Assembly (NCBI GenBank): GCA_903860975.1
Contig: CAIOSI010000003.1
Span: 1 to 64,000, forward strand
DNA from: an uncultured Alphaproteobacteria bacterium
GTDB taxonomy: Bacteria; Pseudomonadota; Alphaproteobacteria; Caulobacterales; Caulobacteraceae
Direction: 5' to 3'
DNA length: 64,000 bases
The notes beneath the pieces were generated by a model, which made no database searches, had not been told where the DNA came from, and saw only the letters and a list, made by a program, of their open reading frames with translations. Made by a program: the position numbers and the translations under genes. Position 1 is the first letter of the stretch. The number at the start of each line of letters is the position of its first letter. Below are positions 18,404-28,930 of this stretch, piece by piece.

Positions 18404-19033
18404 ATGGCCCTGCAGGCGATCGCATTTTACCTGATGGCGGCGGTGACGCTGGCAAGCGGGCTTGCCGTGGTCTCGGCGAAGAACCCTGTGCACTCGGTCT
18501 TGTTTCTGATTGCATCGTTCTTCTCGTCAGCGGGCCTCTTCGTGCTGCTGGGGGCGGAGTTCCTGGCGATGCTTCTGGTCGTTGTCTACGTTGGCGCCGT
18601 GGCCGTTTTGTTCCTGTTTGTGGTCATGATGTTGGACGTGGACTTCGCCCAACTGCGCCAGGGCTTCGCACGCTACATGCCCTTGGGCGGATTGATTGCA
18701 GGCGGTCTCGCCATCGAGATGATTGTGGTCTCCTACACCGTCGCCACCCATGGCGCAGCGCGCCTTAACGACACGCCGATGGCGATGGGGAAGGGTGCGC
18801 CGCTGGGCATGTCCAATGCCGAGGCGATCGGGCGAGTTCTCTATACGCAGTACGTCTACTTCTTCCAGGCCGCCGGCATGGTCCTGCTGGTGGCGATGAT
18901 CGGGGCCATTGTGCTCACGCTCCGTCACAAGCCTGGCGTGAAGCGCCAGGTGATCATGGACCAGGTGCTGCGTACGCCAAAGACCGGCATGCGCATGGTT
19001 TCGCCTAAGCCCGGCGAAGGGATCGACGCATGA
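18404..19033 (+). CDS. nuoJ: NADH-quinone oxidoreductase subunit J
   Basis: A 209-aa membrane-arm subunit with five hydrophobic helices. The conserved third helix [20 protein letters not shown], whose pi-bulge is linked to the open/closed transition, is intact. The C-terminal 40 residues are polar. Its stop overlaps the nuoK start by 4 bp. Confidence 0.96.
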   Translation: MALQAIAFYLMAAVTLASGLAVVSAKNPVHSVLFLIASFFSSAGLFVLLGAEFLAMLLVVVYVGAVAVLFLFVVMMLDVDFAQLRQGFARYMPLGGLIAGGLAIEMIVVSYTVATHGAARLNDTPMAMGKGAPLGMSNAEAIGRVLYTQYVYFFQAAGMVLLVAMIGAIVLTLRHKPGVKRQVIMDQVLRTPKTGMRMVSPKPGEGIDA

Positions 19034-19338
19034 TTATCGGATTGGCGCACTACCTCGCGGTCGCCGCGATCCTTTTCACCATCGGGGTCTTTGGCATCTT
19101 CGTGAACCGCAAAAACATCATCGTCATTCTGATGTCGATTGAGCTGATCCTGCTCGCCGTGAATATCAACCTGGTGGCCTTCTCAGCGTATCTGGGCAAC
19201 GTCACGGGGCAGATCTTCGCTATGTTCGTGCTGACCGTCGCAGCGGCCGAGGCCGCTGTCGGCTTGGCTATTCTGGTCACCTTCTTCCGCAACCGCGGCG
19301 ACATCGCCGTGGATGACGCCTCGATGATGAAGGGTTGA
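19030..19338 (+). CDS. nuoK: NADH-quinone oxidoreductase subunit K
   Basis: This is a 102-aa, three-helix membrane subunit. The conserved segment [20 protein letters not shown] contains the Glu that carries protons in the E-channel, and a second Glu is in [11 protein letters not shown]. Start and stop overlap nuoJ and nuoL by 4 bp each. Confidence 0.97.
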   Translation: MIIGLAHYLAVAAILFTIGVFGIFVNRKNIIVILMSIELILLAVNINLVAFSAYLGNVTGQIFAMFVLTVAAAEAAVGLAILVTFFRNRGDIAVDDASMMKG

Positions 19339-21434
19339 GCATGGACGCCAAGCTCCTCGTCACCATTATTCTCTATGGCCCGCTGATCGGGGCCGCCACC
19401 GCGGGGCTATTTGGTCGCCGGCTGGGCAATACCGTTTCCATGGCGATCACTACGGGCTTGCTGATGTTATCAGCCGTCCTGTCTTGGGTGGTGTTCAGTC
19501 AATGGACCTGGGGCGGACTTGAGGCCTTCACCAACACCTACGCACCGTTCATCCAGGTCGGGAAATTCGTGTCCAACTGGTCTTTCCGGCTCGATGGTCT
19601 TTCGGCGGTGATGTTGGTGGTGGTGACCACCGTCTCGTCCCTTGTCCACCTCTACAGCTGGGGATACATGGCGCAGGACGACAGCAAGCCACGCTTCTTC
19701 GCCTACCTGTCTTTGTTCACCTTCGCCATGCTGTCGCTGATCAGCGCCGCTGACTTCATGCAGCTCTTTTTTGGATGGGAGGGCGTGGGACTTGCGAGCT
19801 ATCTGCTGATTGGCTTTTGGTATCATAAGCCCACAGCCAACGCCGCGGCGATCAAGGCCTTCGTCGTCAACCGGGTCGGCGACTTCGGCTTCGCGCTCGG
19901 CATCCTGACGGTCTTCTGGTCGCTGGGAACGATCCAGTTTGCCCAGATCTTTCCGCTGGTCTCTGCCCACGCCAACGACGCCTGGACCTTCGCGGGCCAA
20001 AGCTGGCGGCTGATGGACCTGGCGTGCGCGCTGCTGTTCATTGGCGCCATGGGCAAGTCGGCGCAGTTCTTCCTGCACACCTGGTTGCCGGACGCCATGG
20101 AAGGCCCGACACCCGTGTCCGCTTTGATCCATGCCGCCACGATGGTGACGGCCGGCGTCTATATGGTCTGCCTTCTGTCGCCGATGTTTGAGTATGCGCC
20201 GGTCGCCAAACACATCGTCGTCATTGTTGGGGCCACAACCGCACTCTTCGCTGCCACCGTTGGTCTTGTGCAGAACGATATCAAGCGCGTGATCGCTTAT
20301 TCGACCTGTTCGCAGCTTGGCTACATGTTCATGGCAGCCGGGCTCGGCGCCTATCAGGCTTCGATGTTCCACCTCTTCACCCACGCCTTCTTTAAAGCGC
20401 TGCTGTTCCTGGGCGCGGGCTCAGTAATCCACGCCATGGTCCACGAGCAGGACATGCGCCGGTACGGCAATCTGGCGAAGTACCTGCCGGTGACGTTTGC
20501 GGTGATGACCATTGGGACGATCGCCATCACGGGCCTTGGTATCCCCGGCCTTGAGCTGGGTTTTGCGGGGTTCTATTCCAAAGACTCGATCATCCACGCG
20601 GCCTATGCGTCCGGCGCAGCCGGTGATCCGCTGGGCTATTTCGCCTTCGTGATGGGTGTGTTCGTGGCGGGTCTGACGGCTTTTTATTCCTGGCGCGTCG
20701 CCTTCTTCACGTTCAACGGTCATGCCCGCTGGACCTCAGAAGATTTGGAACATCACTGGCACAATCGCGACCATGATCATGGGCATGACGACCATGGCAG
20801 TGAGGCCCAGGCCGAGACGCACGCTGAGCTCGATCATGATGATCATCAGGGTCACAGCCATGGGCCGGCGCTTCCTCACGAGAGCCCCTGGACCATGCGT
20901 CTGCCGCTGATTTTGCTATCCATCGGGGCGATTGCTGCGGGTTATGTCTTCGTCGAGAAGTTTATCGGCGCCGAACAGCACGAGTTCTGGCGCGGCGCGA
21001 TCTATACCGCAGCTTCGAACCACGTACTGGCAGAAGGCCACCCGCCGGCCTGGACCGTTTGGGCGCCGCTCATCGTGTCGATCCTGGGACTGCTGGTTGC
21101 AGCCTATATGTACATCTGGCGTGAAGGCTTGGGCGCGAAGTTGGCCGCCAACAGGGGCCCGGTGTATCTATTCTTCTACAATAAGTGGTTCTTCGACGAG
21201 CTTTATCAGGTGACGTTCGTGCGCGCCGCCCAGTGGCTTGGCGATCTCTTCTGGAGGGGGGGCGACCAGAAGCTTATCGACGGCTTGGGTCCTGACGGTG
21301 TCTCGGCTTTGTCGTTGCAGGTGGGCAAGGGTGCAGGTCGCCTGGAGACTGGATTCCTCTATCACTACGCCTTTGTGATGCTTTTGGGCGTCGCGGCGAT
21401 CCTGTCCTTCGCCCTCTGGGCCTGGAACGCGTAA
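19335..21434 (+). CDS. nuoL: NADH-quinone oxidoreductase subunit L
   Basis: This antiporter-like subunit at the distal end of the membrane arm is 699 aa. Key motifs are [18 protein letters not shown] with the conserved Glu, and [18 protein letters not shown] with the Lys/His proton path nearby. A His/Asp-rich hydrophilic loop of about 44 residues (473-516) lies between late helices and is long compared with E. coli NuoL. The C-terminus has the lateral helix and final anchor expected of NuoL. It is followed 14 bp later by nuoM. Confidence 0.96.
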   Translation: MSMDAKLLVTIILYGPLIGAATAGLFGRRLGNTVSMAITTGLLMLSAVLSWVVFSQWTWGGLEAFTNTYAPFIQVGKFVSNWSFRLDGLSAVMLVVVTTVSSLVHLYSWGYMAQDDSKPRFFAYLSLFTFAMLSLISAADFMQLFFGWEGVGLASYLLIGFWYHKPTANAAAIKAFVVNRVGDFGFALGILTVFWSLGTIQFAQIFPLVSAHANDAWTFAGQSWRLMDLACALLFIGAMGKSAQFFLHTWLPDAMEGPTPVSALIHAATMVTAGVYMVCLLSPMFEYAPVAKHIVVIVGATTALFAATVGLVQNDIKRVIAYSTCSQLGYMFMAAGLGAYQASMFHLFTHAFFKALLFLGAGSVIHAMVHEQDMRRYGNLAKYLPVTFAVMTIGTIAITGLGIPGLELGFAGFYSKDSIIHAAYASGAAGDPLGYFAFVMGVFVAGLTAFYSWRVAFFTFNGHARWTSEDLEHHWHNRDHDHGHDDHGSEAQAETHAELDHDDHQGHSHGPALPHESPWTMRLPLILLSIGAIAAGYVFVEKFIGAEQHEFWRGAIYTAASNHVLAEGHPPAWTVWAPLIVSILGLLVAAYMYIWREGLGAKLAANRGPVYLFFYNKWFFDELYQVTFVRAAQWLGDLFWRGGDQKLIDGLGPDGVSALSLQVGKGAGRLETGFLYHYAFVMLLGVAAILSFALWAWNA

Positions 21435-21448
21435 GGAAGCGCCCGGTT

Positions 21449-22933
21449 ATGCCCATTCTCTCCCTCATTACTTACGCCCCCATCGTTGGCGTCGCCGCGA
21501 TCTTGGCGCTGCGCCTTTTCGGAAAAGCCGACGATCCGAGAGCGATTGAAGCATCCAAGTGGATTGCGCTCTTCACGACGCTCGCGACATTGGCCTTGTC
21601 GGTGCTTCTGGTCGCCCGGTTCAGCCCAGGCGACAAAGGCTTCCAGTTCGTCGAGGAAATGCCCTGGTTCGCCGGCCTGAATTACCGCATGGGCGTGGAT
21701 GGAATATCCGTCCTCTTCGTGCTTTTGACCGCTTTCCTGATGCCGATCTGTATCGCGGCCTCTTGGAAGTCGATTGAGAAGCGCGTCCTGGAATACATGA
21801 TCGCCTTCCTGATCTTGGAAAGCTTGGTGATCGGGGTCTTCTGCGCGCTCGATATCGTTCTGTTTTACATATTCTTCGAATTCAGCCTGGTGCCGATGTT
21901 CCTGATCATTGGGATTTGGGGCGGGGCGCGAAGGGTCTACGCGGCGTTCAAATTTTTCCTCTATACGCTGCTTGGCTCAGTGCTGATGCTGGCCGCGATC
22001 TTGGCGATGATCGGGATTAGCCACACCAGCTCGATCCCCGAACTGATGGCCTATCACTTCAGCCCGACGGTGCAGACCTGGCTTTGGCTGGCGTTCTTCG
22101 CCTCCTTCGCGGTCAAGATGCCGATGTGGCCCGTCCATACCTGGCTTCCCGATGCGCACGTGGAAGCCCCGACCGCGGGCTCGGTGATCTTGGCCGGCAT
22201 CCTCTTGAAGCTCGGCGGATACGGCTTCATGCGGTTCTCGCTGCCGATGTTCCCGCAGGCGTCGCACCAATTCACGCCGCTGGTCTTTGCCCTCAGCGTT
22301 ATCGCGATCGTCTACACCTCGCTCGTCGCGTTTCGGCAGGTCGATATCAAGAAACTCATCGCCTATTCGTCAGTCGCTCATATGGGCTTCGTGACCATGG
22401 GCATCTTCGCCGGCAACATCGTGGGTGAGCAGGGTGCGCTCTTTCAGATGCTGAGCCACGGGGTGATCTCGGGCGCGTTATTCCTTTGCGTCGGTGTGGT
22501 TTACGACCGCATGCATACCCGTGAGATCGCCTTCTACGGCGGTCTGGTGACCCGCATGCCGTGGTATGCGGCGACCTTTATGCTCTTCACCATGGGTAAC
22601 GTGGGCTTGCCTGGTACGTCAGGTTTCGTCGGTGAGATTCTGACCATGGCCGGGACCTATGGCGTCTCGACCTGGACCGTGATTGTCGCTGCGACGGGGG
22701 TGATTTTCTCGGCGGTCTATGCGCTGTCGCTATATCGGCGGGTGGTGTTCGGAACGATGACCAATGCCAAGCTTGCCGACATCACCGATCTGGATTGGCG
22801 TGAGGTGGCGATCTTCGCGCCTCTGATCGCGGCCACGCTCGTGCTGGGCGTTCAGCCTGGCCTCATCATGAACCTGACCCAGGCGTCCGTGGACCACCTC
22901 GTCTCGGCCTATCAAGCGGCCATCGGGGGCTAA
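21449..22933 (+). CDS. nuoM: NADH-quinone oxidoreductase subunit M
   Basis: This is a 494-aa antiporter-like proton-pumping subunit with about 14 helices. The Glu-containing motif [18 protein letters not shown] and [18 protein letters not shown] are intact, as is the discontinuous-helix region [13 protein letters not shown]. nuoN starts 5 bp after its stop. Confidence 0.97.
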   Translation: MPILSLITYAPIVGVAAILALRLFGKADDPRAIEASKWIALFTTLATLALSVLLVARFSPGDKGFQFVEEMPWFAGLNYRMGVDGISVLFVLLTAFLMPICIAASWKSIEKRVLEYMIAFLILESLVIGVFCALDIVLFYIFFEFSLVPMFLIIGIWGGARRVYAAFKFFLYTLLGSVLMLAAILAMIGISHTSSIPELMAYHFSPTVQTWLWLAFFASFAVKMPMWPVHTWLPDAHVEAPTAGSVILAGILLKLGGYGFMRFSLPMFPQASHQFTPLVFALSVIAIVYTSLVAFRQVDIKKLIAYSSVAHMGFVTMGIFAGNIVGEQGALFQMLSHGVISGALFLCVGVVYDRMHTREIAFYGGLVTRMPWYAATFMLFTMGNVGLPGTSGFVGEILTMAGTYGVSTWTVIVAATGVIFSAVYALSLYRRVVFGTMTNAKLADITDLDWREVAIFAPLIAATLVLGVQPGLIMNLTQASVDHLVSAYQAAIGG

Positions 22934-22938
22934 CTGCT

Positions 22939-24369
22939 ATGACCTTCTCAGCCGATCTCGGCCTGGCCTATCCGGAATTAATCCTGGCGATCGGGGCGCT
23001 CGTCCTGTTGGTCGCTGGCGCGTTTGCACCCAAGGCTGCTCGGCTTGTGGGCTGGGGGGGCGTGTTGCTGCTGGCGGCGGCGGCCTTCCAAGCGGCGACC
23101 GGACCGTTCGGGCGCGGCTTTTCGGGCGGCATTATCGCCGACGACGCCTCAGCCTTCGCCCAAGTCGCCATCTTTGTCGCCAGCGCTATCGCCATCCCCC
23201 TCGGGCAGCCTTGGTTCGAGCGGCGCGGGGTGCATAACTTTGAATTTCCGGTGCTCATTGTCCTGGCCGCGCTGGGCATGGGGATGATGGTCGCAGCCGG
23301 AGACCTGATCTCGCTCTACGTCGGCGTCGAGCTGCATTCTCTTGCCCTCTATGTCTTGGCAGCCATGCACCGCGACAACGCCAAGGCCTCAGAGGCGGGC
23401 CTGAAATACTTCGTGCTGGGAGCGCTTTCCTCCGGACTGCTGCTCTACGGCGCCAGTCTGGTCTATGGCTTTGCCGGCTCGACGCTGTTTATCGACATCG
23501 CGGCTGCCGTGCACAATGGCGCTCACACCGGCGTGCTTTTCGGCCTGGTGTTCCTGATGTGCGGCCTTGCGTTCAAGGTTTCCGCCGCGCCGTTCCACAT
23601 GTGGACGCCGGATGTCTATGAGGGTGCACCGACGCCGGTTGTGGCCTTCTTTGCAGCGGCACCCAAGCTCGCCGCTATGGTGCTCTTCGCGCGCCTGCTG
23701 GCCCAGGGCTTCGGGGGGGCAATCGTCCAGTGGCAGCAAGTGCTCGTGGTCTTGGGCCTGATGTCAGTCGGCGTGGGCGCCTTTGCGGGCCTTGCCCAGC
23801 AGAACCTCAAACGCCTTTGGGCCTATTCCTCGATCGCCAACGTTGGTTACGCGATCATTGGTCTGTCGGCGGGCACCGCCGAGGGTGTCCAATCGATGTT
23901 GATCTTCATGATCCTCTACATGATCGACGTAACCGGCTTCTTCGCCTGCCTTGCAGCCCTCTCGCGGCAGGGCAAATCGATGGAGAGTTTCGAAGACATG
24001 GCTGGGCTATTCAAGGAACAGCCGGGGATCGCACTCGCGATGACGGCGTTTTCTTTGTCCGCCCTGGGACTGCCGCCATTTTCCGGCTTTTGGGGAAAAT
24101 ATTTCGTCTTCAAGGCTGCCGTGGGCGCAGGCTTGCCGGTCGCAGCGGTCCTGGGGCTCGTCGGCTCTGTGGTCGCGGCCGTCTACTACCTGCGCTTGCT
24201 CAAGGTGATGTGGCTCGATGCGGCGGAAGGTAAGACGGATGCGCCACCGATCGAGGCGCGCGCCATCGGTGTCGGCTTGGCGCTGTTTTCTTTCCCCCTC
24301 GTCTTGGCGGCGCTGATCTGGATCTACCCTGCTGCAGGCCGCGCGGCGCACGCCTTCGGGCTTTCCTAG
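22939..24369 (+). CDS. nuoN: NADH-quinone oxidoreductase subunit N
   Basis: This is the 476-aa last antiporter-like subunit of the operon. Recognisable parts are the Glu motif VGVELHSLALYVLAAM, the ASEAGLKYFVLGALSSG stretch and the LWAYSSIANVGY region. It completes an uninterrupted set nuoA-N, so a full complex I is encoded here. birA begins 4 bp downstream, suggesting read-through from the nuo transcript. Confidence 0.97.
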   Translation: MTFSADLGLAYPELILAIGALVLLVAGAFAPKAARLVGWGGVLLLAAAAFQAATGPFGRGFSGGIIADDASAFAQVAIFVASAIAIPLGQPWFERRGVHNFEFPVLIVLAALGMGMMVAAGDLISLYVGVELHSLALYVLAAMHRDNAKASEAGLKYFVLGALSSGLLLYGASLVYGFAGSTLFIDIAAAVHNGAHTGVLFGLVFLMCGLAFKVSAAPFHMWTPDVYEGAPTPVVAFFAAAPKLAAMVLFARLLAQGFGGAIVQWQQVLVVLGLMSVGVGAFAGLAQQNLKRLWAYSSIANVGYAIIGLSAGTAEGVQSMLIFMILYMIDVTGFFACLAALSRQGKSMESFEDMAGLFKEQPGIALAMTAFSLSALGLPPFSGFWGKYFVFKAAVGAGLPVAAVLGLVGSVVAAVYYLRLLKVMWLDAAEGKTDAPPIEARAIGVGLALFSFPLVLAALIWIYPAAGRAAHAFGLS

Positions 24370-24373
24370 GGCG

Positions 24374-25114
24374 TTGAGCGACCACCCACCGATCGAGGTC
24401 TACGCGGAGATCGACTCCACCAACGCCGAGGCTCGCCGCCGCGCCGAAGCCGGGGAGAGCGGTCCCGTCTGGATTACAGCCAATCGACAAACTGCAGGTC
24501 GTGGCCGGCGCGGGCGGGCTTGGTCAACTGAGACCGGAAACCTCGCGGCGACACTGCTCACCACAACGGATGTTGCGCCTGCCGAAGCCGCGCAGATGTC
24601 TTTTGTCGCCGCACTGGCAGCCTGCGACCTCGCAGACATATTTTTGGGGCCCGAGGCGGCGCGATTGAAGTGGCCTAACGATGTACTGATTCATGGCCGC
24701 AAAGCCGTCGGCATTCTGGTGGAGTCTGGCGCCCGGGATGACGGCCGGCTTTGGCTGGCTATCGGCATCGGCGTGAACATAGCCCATGCGCCGACGGATA
24801 CGGAGAGACCCGCAACGTCCTTCGCTGAACATATTGCGGGAGCCCCACCTAAGCCTGCCGACGCAATCGAGGTGCTCGCCAGCCGCTTCGAGGCCTGGTT
24901 CAAAATCTGGATGACGCAGGGCTTTGGTCCAATCTTAGAGGGCTGGACGAGGCGCGCTCACGGGCTTGGCGAGCGTTGCGAGGCAAGACTTCCCAGCCGC
25001 ACCCTGTCAGGCATCGCTGAGGGCATGGACACAGATGGTGCGCTTCGGCTTCGGCTCGACGACGGTTCGGTGCAGCGCATAACCGCTGGCGACGTCTTCT
25101 TTGGAGGGGCTTAA
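24374..25114 (+). CDS. birA: Biotin--[acetyl-CoA-carboxylase] ligase
   Basis: This is a class I BirA of 246 aa without the N-terminal DNA-binding domain, so it is an enzyme only and not a repressor. The biotin/ATP loop GRGRRGRAW and the segments LKWPNDVLI and KAVGILVES are diagnostic. It activates biotin to biotinyl-AMP and loads it on AccB and other carboxylases. The start is TTG 24374, shortly after nuoN. coaX follows after 3 bp. Confidence 0.94.
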   Translation: MSDHPPIEVYAEIDSTNAEARRRAEAGESGPVWITANRQTAGRGRRGRAWSTETGNLAATLLTTTDVAPAEAAQMSFVAALAACDLADIFLGPEAARLKWPNDVLIHGRKAVGILVESGARDDGRLWLAIGIGVNIAHAPTDTERPATSFAEHIAGAPPKPADAIEVLASRFEAWFKIWMTQGFGPILEGWTRRAHGLGERCEARLPSRTLSGIAEGMDTDGALRLRLDDGSVQRITAGDVFFGGA

Positions 25115-25117
25115 GCG

Positions 25118-25897
25118 ATGCTGCTGGCGATCGAGCAGGGCAATACCAACACCCTCTTTGCCGTGCACGACGGCAAGGCTTGGATTGCCCAATGGCGCTC
25201 AGCGACGCATTCGACCCGAACGGCGGATGAGTACGCTGTCTGGCTGTCACAGCTTCTGGTCATGACGGGCCTGCATCTCGACGCCTTTACGGGCTGCATT
25301 ATTTCTAGCGTCGTGCCGCAGTCGATCTTCAACCTTAGAAATCTCGCCCGACGCTACCTGAAGGTTGAACCTCTCGTGATCGGCGAAAATGTTGATCTTG
25401 GTATTGAAGTCCGGATCGAGAAGCCTTCGGAAGCAGGCGCAGATCGCCTCGTAAACGCCGTTGGTGCTCATATGATCTACCCTGGTGACCTGATCATCAT
25501 CGACAGCGGAACGGCCACTACCTTTGACGTGATCGCTGAAGATGGCGCCATGGAGGGCTGCGCGATCGCGCCCGGGATCAATCTTTCGATGGAAGCTCTG
25601 CACCAGGCAGCGGCCAAGTTGCCGCGGGTTGCGATACAGCGACCGCGGGGCAACACCGCGATTGGCAAGGACACCGTGGCCGCCATGCAGTCGGGCGTCT
25701 TTTGGGGCTACGTCGCGTTGATCGAGGGCCTCGTGGCGCGGATCAAGGACGAGTGGGGCAAGCCCATGACGGTTATCGGCACCGGCGGCGTTGCATCCCT
25801 CTTCCACGGGGCGACATCATCAATCGACCATTTCGATCCCGATCTCACCATTCGGGGCATGCTTGGGATTTACCGCCGGAACACGGCGAAGGAATAA
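25118..25897 (+). CDS. coaX: Type III pantothenate kinase
   Basis: CoaX catalyses the first step of coenzyme A synthesis and belongs to the ASKHA fold. The phosphate-binding motif near the N-terminus is IEQGNTNT, with Glu where many members have Asp. [12 protein letters not shown] supplies the catalytic Asp, and [12 protein letters not shown] and [11 protein letters not shown] complete the fold. Length 259 aa is usual. It abuts rnj directly (stop TAA, then ATG), a gene pairing I recall as common in alphaproteobacteria. Confidence 0.95.
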   Translation: MLLAIEQGNTNTLFAVHDGKAWIAQWRSATHSTRTADEYAVWLSQLLVMTGLHLDAFTGCIISSVVPQSIFNLRNLARRYLKVEPLVIGENVDLGIEVRIEKPSEAGADRLVNAVGAHMIYPGDLIIIDSGTATTFDVIAEDGAMEGCAIAPGINLSMEALHQAAAKLPRVAIQRPRGNTAIGKDTVAAMQSGVFWGYVALIEGLVARIKDEWGKPMTVIGTGGVASLFHGATSSIDHFDPDLTIRGMLGIYRRNTAKE

Positions 25898-27580
25898 ATG
25901 GCAAAAGCGACCAAAGCTGACGAACTCGTGTTCCTGCCTCTTGGCGGGTCAAACGAGATCGGCATGAACTTCAATCTCTATGGCTACGGGCCGCCTCACG
26001 ATCGCAAGTGGATCGTCGTCGATCTGGGCATCACGTTCGGTGACCAAACCACGCCGGGCGTCGAGGTGATCCTGCCTGACCCGACCTTCATGGAGGAAAA
26101 CGCAGATCGCTTGCTGGGTATCGTGCTGACGCACGCCCACGAAGATCATATCGGGGCCGTGGCTTGGCTCTGGCCCCGCTTCAAAGCGCCGATCTATGCG
26201 ACCCCTTTCACCGCCTACATTCTGCGCGAAAAATTGCGCGAAGCCGGCCTCCTGGACGAAGCTGAGATCACCATCGTCCCGCTCGGCGGCAAGATTTCGC
26301 TGGGCCCGTTCGAGCTGGAGTTGATTACGCTCACCCACTCGATACCTGAGCCCAACGGCCTGGCGATCCGTACGCCCTTGGGCACGATCCTGCACACCGG
26401 CGACTGGAAGATCGATCCAGATCCGTTGCTGGGCGCCGTCACGGACCAGGACGCGATCCGCAAGCTCGGCGACGAGGGCGTGCTCGCGATGGTTTGTGAT
26501 TCGACCAACGTCTTTGTCGACGGCCACGCGGGCTCCGAGGCCGAGGTTCGCGATGCCCTGATCCCGCTGATTGGAAGTCTTAAGGGTAAGGTCGCGGTCG
26601 CCTGCTTTGCCTCTAATGTGGCGCGGATGGACTCGGTCGCGCGCGCCGCCGAAGCCAACGGCCGGCGCGTCTGCCTCGCAGGCCGCTCAATGCACCGCAT
26701 GTCCTCGGCCGCCAAATCGGTCGGCCTGATGCAGGGGCTGCAGCCGTTTGTCGACGACACCGAGGCCAAGAAGTTCCCAGCCGATAAGATTCTCTTCCTC
26801 TGCACGGGTAGCCAGGGCGAGGGCAGGGCGGCCCTCTCACGGATCGCCGAGGGCACCCACCCTCACGTGAACCTGGGCGCGGGCGATGCCTGTATTTTCT
26901 CGAGCCGCGTGATCCCGGGTAACGAGATCCCGATCCGCAATCTGCAGGACAAGCTCGCCGACCGCGGGGTGCGGCTCTACACCGAGCGCGACCATCCGGG
27001 GATCCACGTCTCCGGGCACCCTTGCCGTGACGAACTGGCTGAGATGTACCGCTGGGCACGACCCGAGATCGCGGTTCCGACCCACGGCGAGCGTCGCCAT
27101 TTGCTCGAACACGCCGCTTTTGCGCGCGACCTGCAAGTGCCCCAGCAGGTGACGCCCCGCAACGGAGATATGGTCCGTTTGGCGCCTGGCCGCGCCGAGA
27201 TCATCGATGAGGTTCCTGCCGGCCGGCTTTATGTCGATGGTGGCATGGTGACGGCAGAAAATGGTGACGCTCTTCGCGAGCGCCGCCATGCAGCCTCCAA
27301 CGGCGTTGTTGCGGTGTCTGTGGTGCTGGACGCTAAAAACAAGATCGTCTCTGGGCCGCAGGTCCGCGCGCTCGGGCTGCCCTCCGAACGCGATTATCCA
27401 CTGGACGAAATCCTGGACGACCTCGCTGACGAGGCCGAACAAGCGATAAATCGTCTGCGCGGCGATGATCGGGATCTCGACGAGACCGTCGAGGCCGCTA
27501 TTTCGCGCGCGGTAAAAAAGGCTAGCCAGCGTGTGTGGGGAAGGCGCCCTGTGGTGGAAACCACGGTCCTGCGGCTCTAG
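25898..27580 (+). CDS. rnj: Ribonuclease J
   Basis: The 560-aa protein is a metallo-beta-lactamase / beta-CASP ribonuclease. The zinc motif HxHxDH occurs as THAHEDHIGAV, followed by further ligands in LTHSIPEPNG, and HVSGHPCRDEL of the beta-CASP part. It acts as a 5' exonuclease and endonuclease in rRNA maturation and mRNA decay. Its stop TAG shares the palindrome CTAG (27577-27580) with the stop of the convergent aldo/keto reductase gene, so no terminator separates them. Confidence 0.95.
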   Translation: MAKATKADELVFLPLGGSNEIGMNFNLYGYGPPHDRKWIVVDLGITFGDQTTPGVEVILPDPTFMEENADRLLGIVLTHAHEDHIGAVAWLWPRFKAPIYATPFTAYILREKLREAGLLDEAEITIVPLGGKISLGPFELELITLTHSIPEPNGLAIRTPLGTILHTGDWKIDPDPLLGAVTDQDAIRKLGDEGVLAMVCDSTNVFVDGHAGSEAEVRDALIPLIGSLKGKVAVACFASNVARMDSVARAAEANGRRVCLAGRSMHRMSSAAKSVGLMQGLQPFVDDTEAKKFPADKILFLCTGSQGEGRAALSRIAEGTHPHVNLGAGDACIFSSRVIPGNEIPIRNLQDKLADRGVRLYTERDHPGIHVSGHPCRDELAEMYRWARPEIAVPTHGERRHLLEHAAFARDLQVPQQVTPRNGDMVRLAPGRAEIIDEVPAGRLYVDGGMVTAENGDALRERRHAASNGVVAVSVVLDAKNKIVSGPQVRALGLPSERDYPLDEILDDLADEAEQAINRLRGDDRDLDETVEAAISRAVKKASQRVWGRRPVVETTVLRL

Positions 27581-28551
27581 AGGGAGACCAGGCCCAGAGC
27601 GTCTATTTGCGCTGTCTGTCCTGGATCAAGGTCGCCCATGGCCTCAGCCGCCAAGCATTGGGATAGCTCCTGGCGATTTTTTACGCCCAGGACCACGGTG
27701 TCGATGTGGGGCATGCTAAGCGCATAGCGATGCGCCACAATGGCGGGGTCCTCGCCCCAGCTCGCGCAGAGTCCGCGGAACGGCGCGGCCCGCTCATAGT
27801 CACGTGCATCCGGGTAATTGGGCGAGAGGCTACGGTCGATCGCGGCGGTTAGCGCGCCGGCCTGCACCGCTCTTATGCCCATGACGCCAAGACCGGCCGC
27901 CTTTGCCGCTGCTGCGATCTCGCGGGGCTGGGCTGGTTCGGCGTAACGTTTGAGTGCGCCTGGGCTATCCATAAGATTGGCAATGGTCTGGACGACGTCT
28001 GGCCTGGGCGTATGTCCGATCGCCTGTCGCACCGCTGCGGGAACTCCGATGCCAGTGATCCCCCAGCCACCGATCCGGCCCTGAGCCTTTAGACGTTCGA
28101 AGCTTGGAGCCGCAGCCTCCACATAGGTCGACCATGACGTCGAGAAAGCGTCCTTGTGCGCCTCGCCATGGACATAGGCGAACCCGTCCATATGGATATT
28201 GGAATGCAGGAAGAAGAGGTCGACGCGTTCAAGCCGCATGGCCGCTAAGCTGGCCTCTAGGGACGCAATGAGCCGGGCCTCGACCTCCGCTACCGGCGGT
28301 GTGCCCAGCTGGTGTTTGGTCGTCACTTTCACGCCCGCCGGCAGCCGGCCGGCGAAGGTCTCGCCAATGAAGGCCTCACAGTTCCGGTACATCGGCGCAG
28401 CGTCGAGGACCGTAATCCCAGCCTCCAGCGCAGCCCTGAGTGTCGCGGTCGCCTCCTCGTGCGACGTGTCGCCCCAGATCTGGCCGATACCGCCGCCGCC
28501 CAGAGACAGTCGGCTGACCTCGCCAAGGTTTCCGAGGTTGGCAGTGCGCAT
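27577..28551 (-). CDS. Aldo/keto reductase
   Basis: A 324-aa TIM-barrel oxidoreductase with tetrad Asp50 and Tyr55 (LDAAPMY), Lys79 (VTTKHQ) and His116 (FFLHSN). A strong RBS (AGAGGAA) precedes ATG at 28551. The gene is convergent with rnj, overlapping it by 4 bp at shared stops, and divergent from the CoA-transferase gene. It is only distantly similar to the reductase at 3137. It resembles the general (YajO/YhdN-like) AKR class; substrate not determinable. Confidence 0.88.
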   Translation of the reverse strand: MRTANLGNLGEVSRLSLGGGGIGQIWGDTSHEEATATLRAALEAGITVLDAAPMYRNCEAFIGETFAGRLPAGVKVTTKHQLGTPPVAEVEARLIASLEASLAAMRLERVDLFFLHSNIHMDGFAYVHGEAHKDAFSTSWSTYVEAAAPSFERLKAQGRIGGWGITGIGVPAAVRQAIGHTPRPDVVQTIANLMDSPGALKRYAEPAQPREIAAAAKAAGLGVMGIRAVQAGALTAAIDRSLSPNYPDARDYERAAPFRGLCASWGEDPAIVAHRYALSMPHIDTVVLGVKNRQELSQCLAAEAMGDLDPGQTAQIDALGLVSL

Positions 28552-28930
28552 AGTATTCCTCTGGTCTGAAGCAATCTAACACATCAGGTATCGATCGTAG
28601 ATTATTGTTTTAAAGACAGAATTGACTTTAGGGTGCGGAAATAAGTCTTCCGGGAGGCCACCGTGGCCGCGATCAACGCCTTCGCGTCTTGGTGCGCAAC
28701 CTAGCCTGCGTAAGCTTGCCCCGGCAGACGTCGTTACGGTCCCTCGAGCGCCGCCGGCTATGCGATTCACAAGATGTGAGCCCGTCTGGCGTCGAGCGGG
28801 CGGTGTTCTCCTTGGCCAATATGGATCAAGATCCCATGGGCGCACAATGGACGGCATGCGGATCAGGAGTGCTTGCCGAAGTGGGCGCGGGCGGCTTTCA
28901 TGTTTGCTGGCGGCAAGGGAGGCCGCGCTC
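28552..28930. other. Divergent intergenic region between reductase and CoA-transferase
   Basis: These 379 bp separate two divergent genes. The first 80 bp are AT-rich, with a TTGACT at 28622-28627 that could serve as a -35 box. The remainder is GC-rich and open in the CoA-transferase frame (to 28622) and in one minus frame, but neither translation looks like protein with a fold. No gene is called. Confidence 0.4.
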
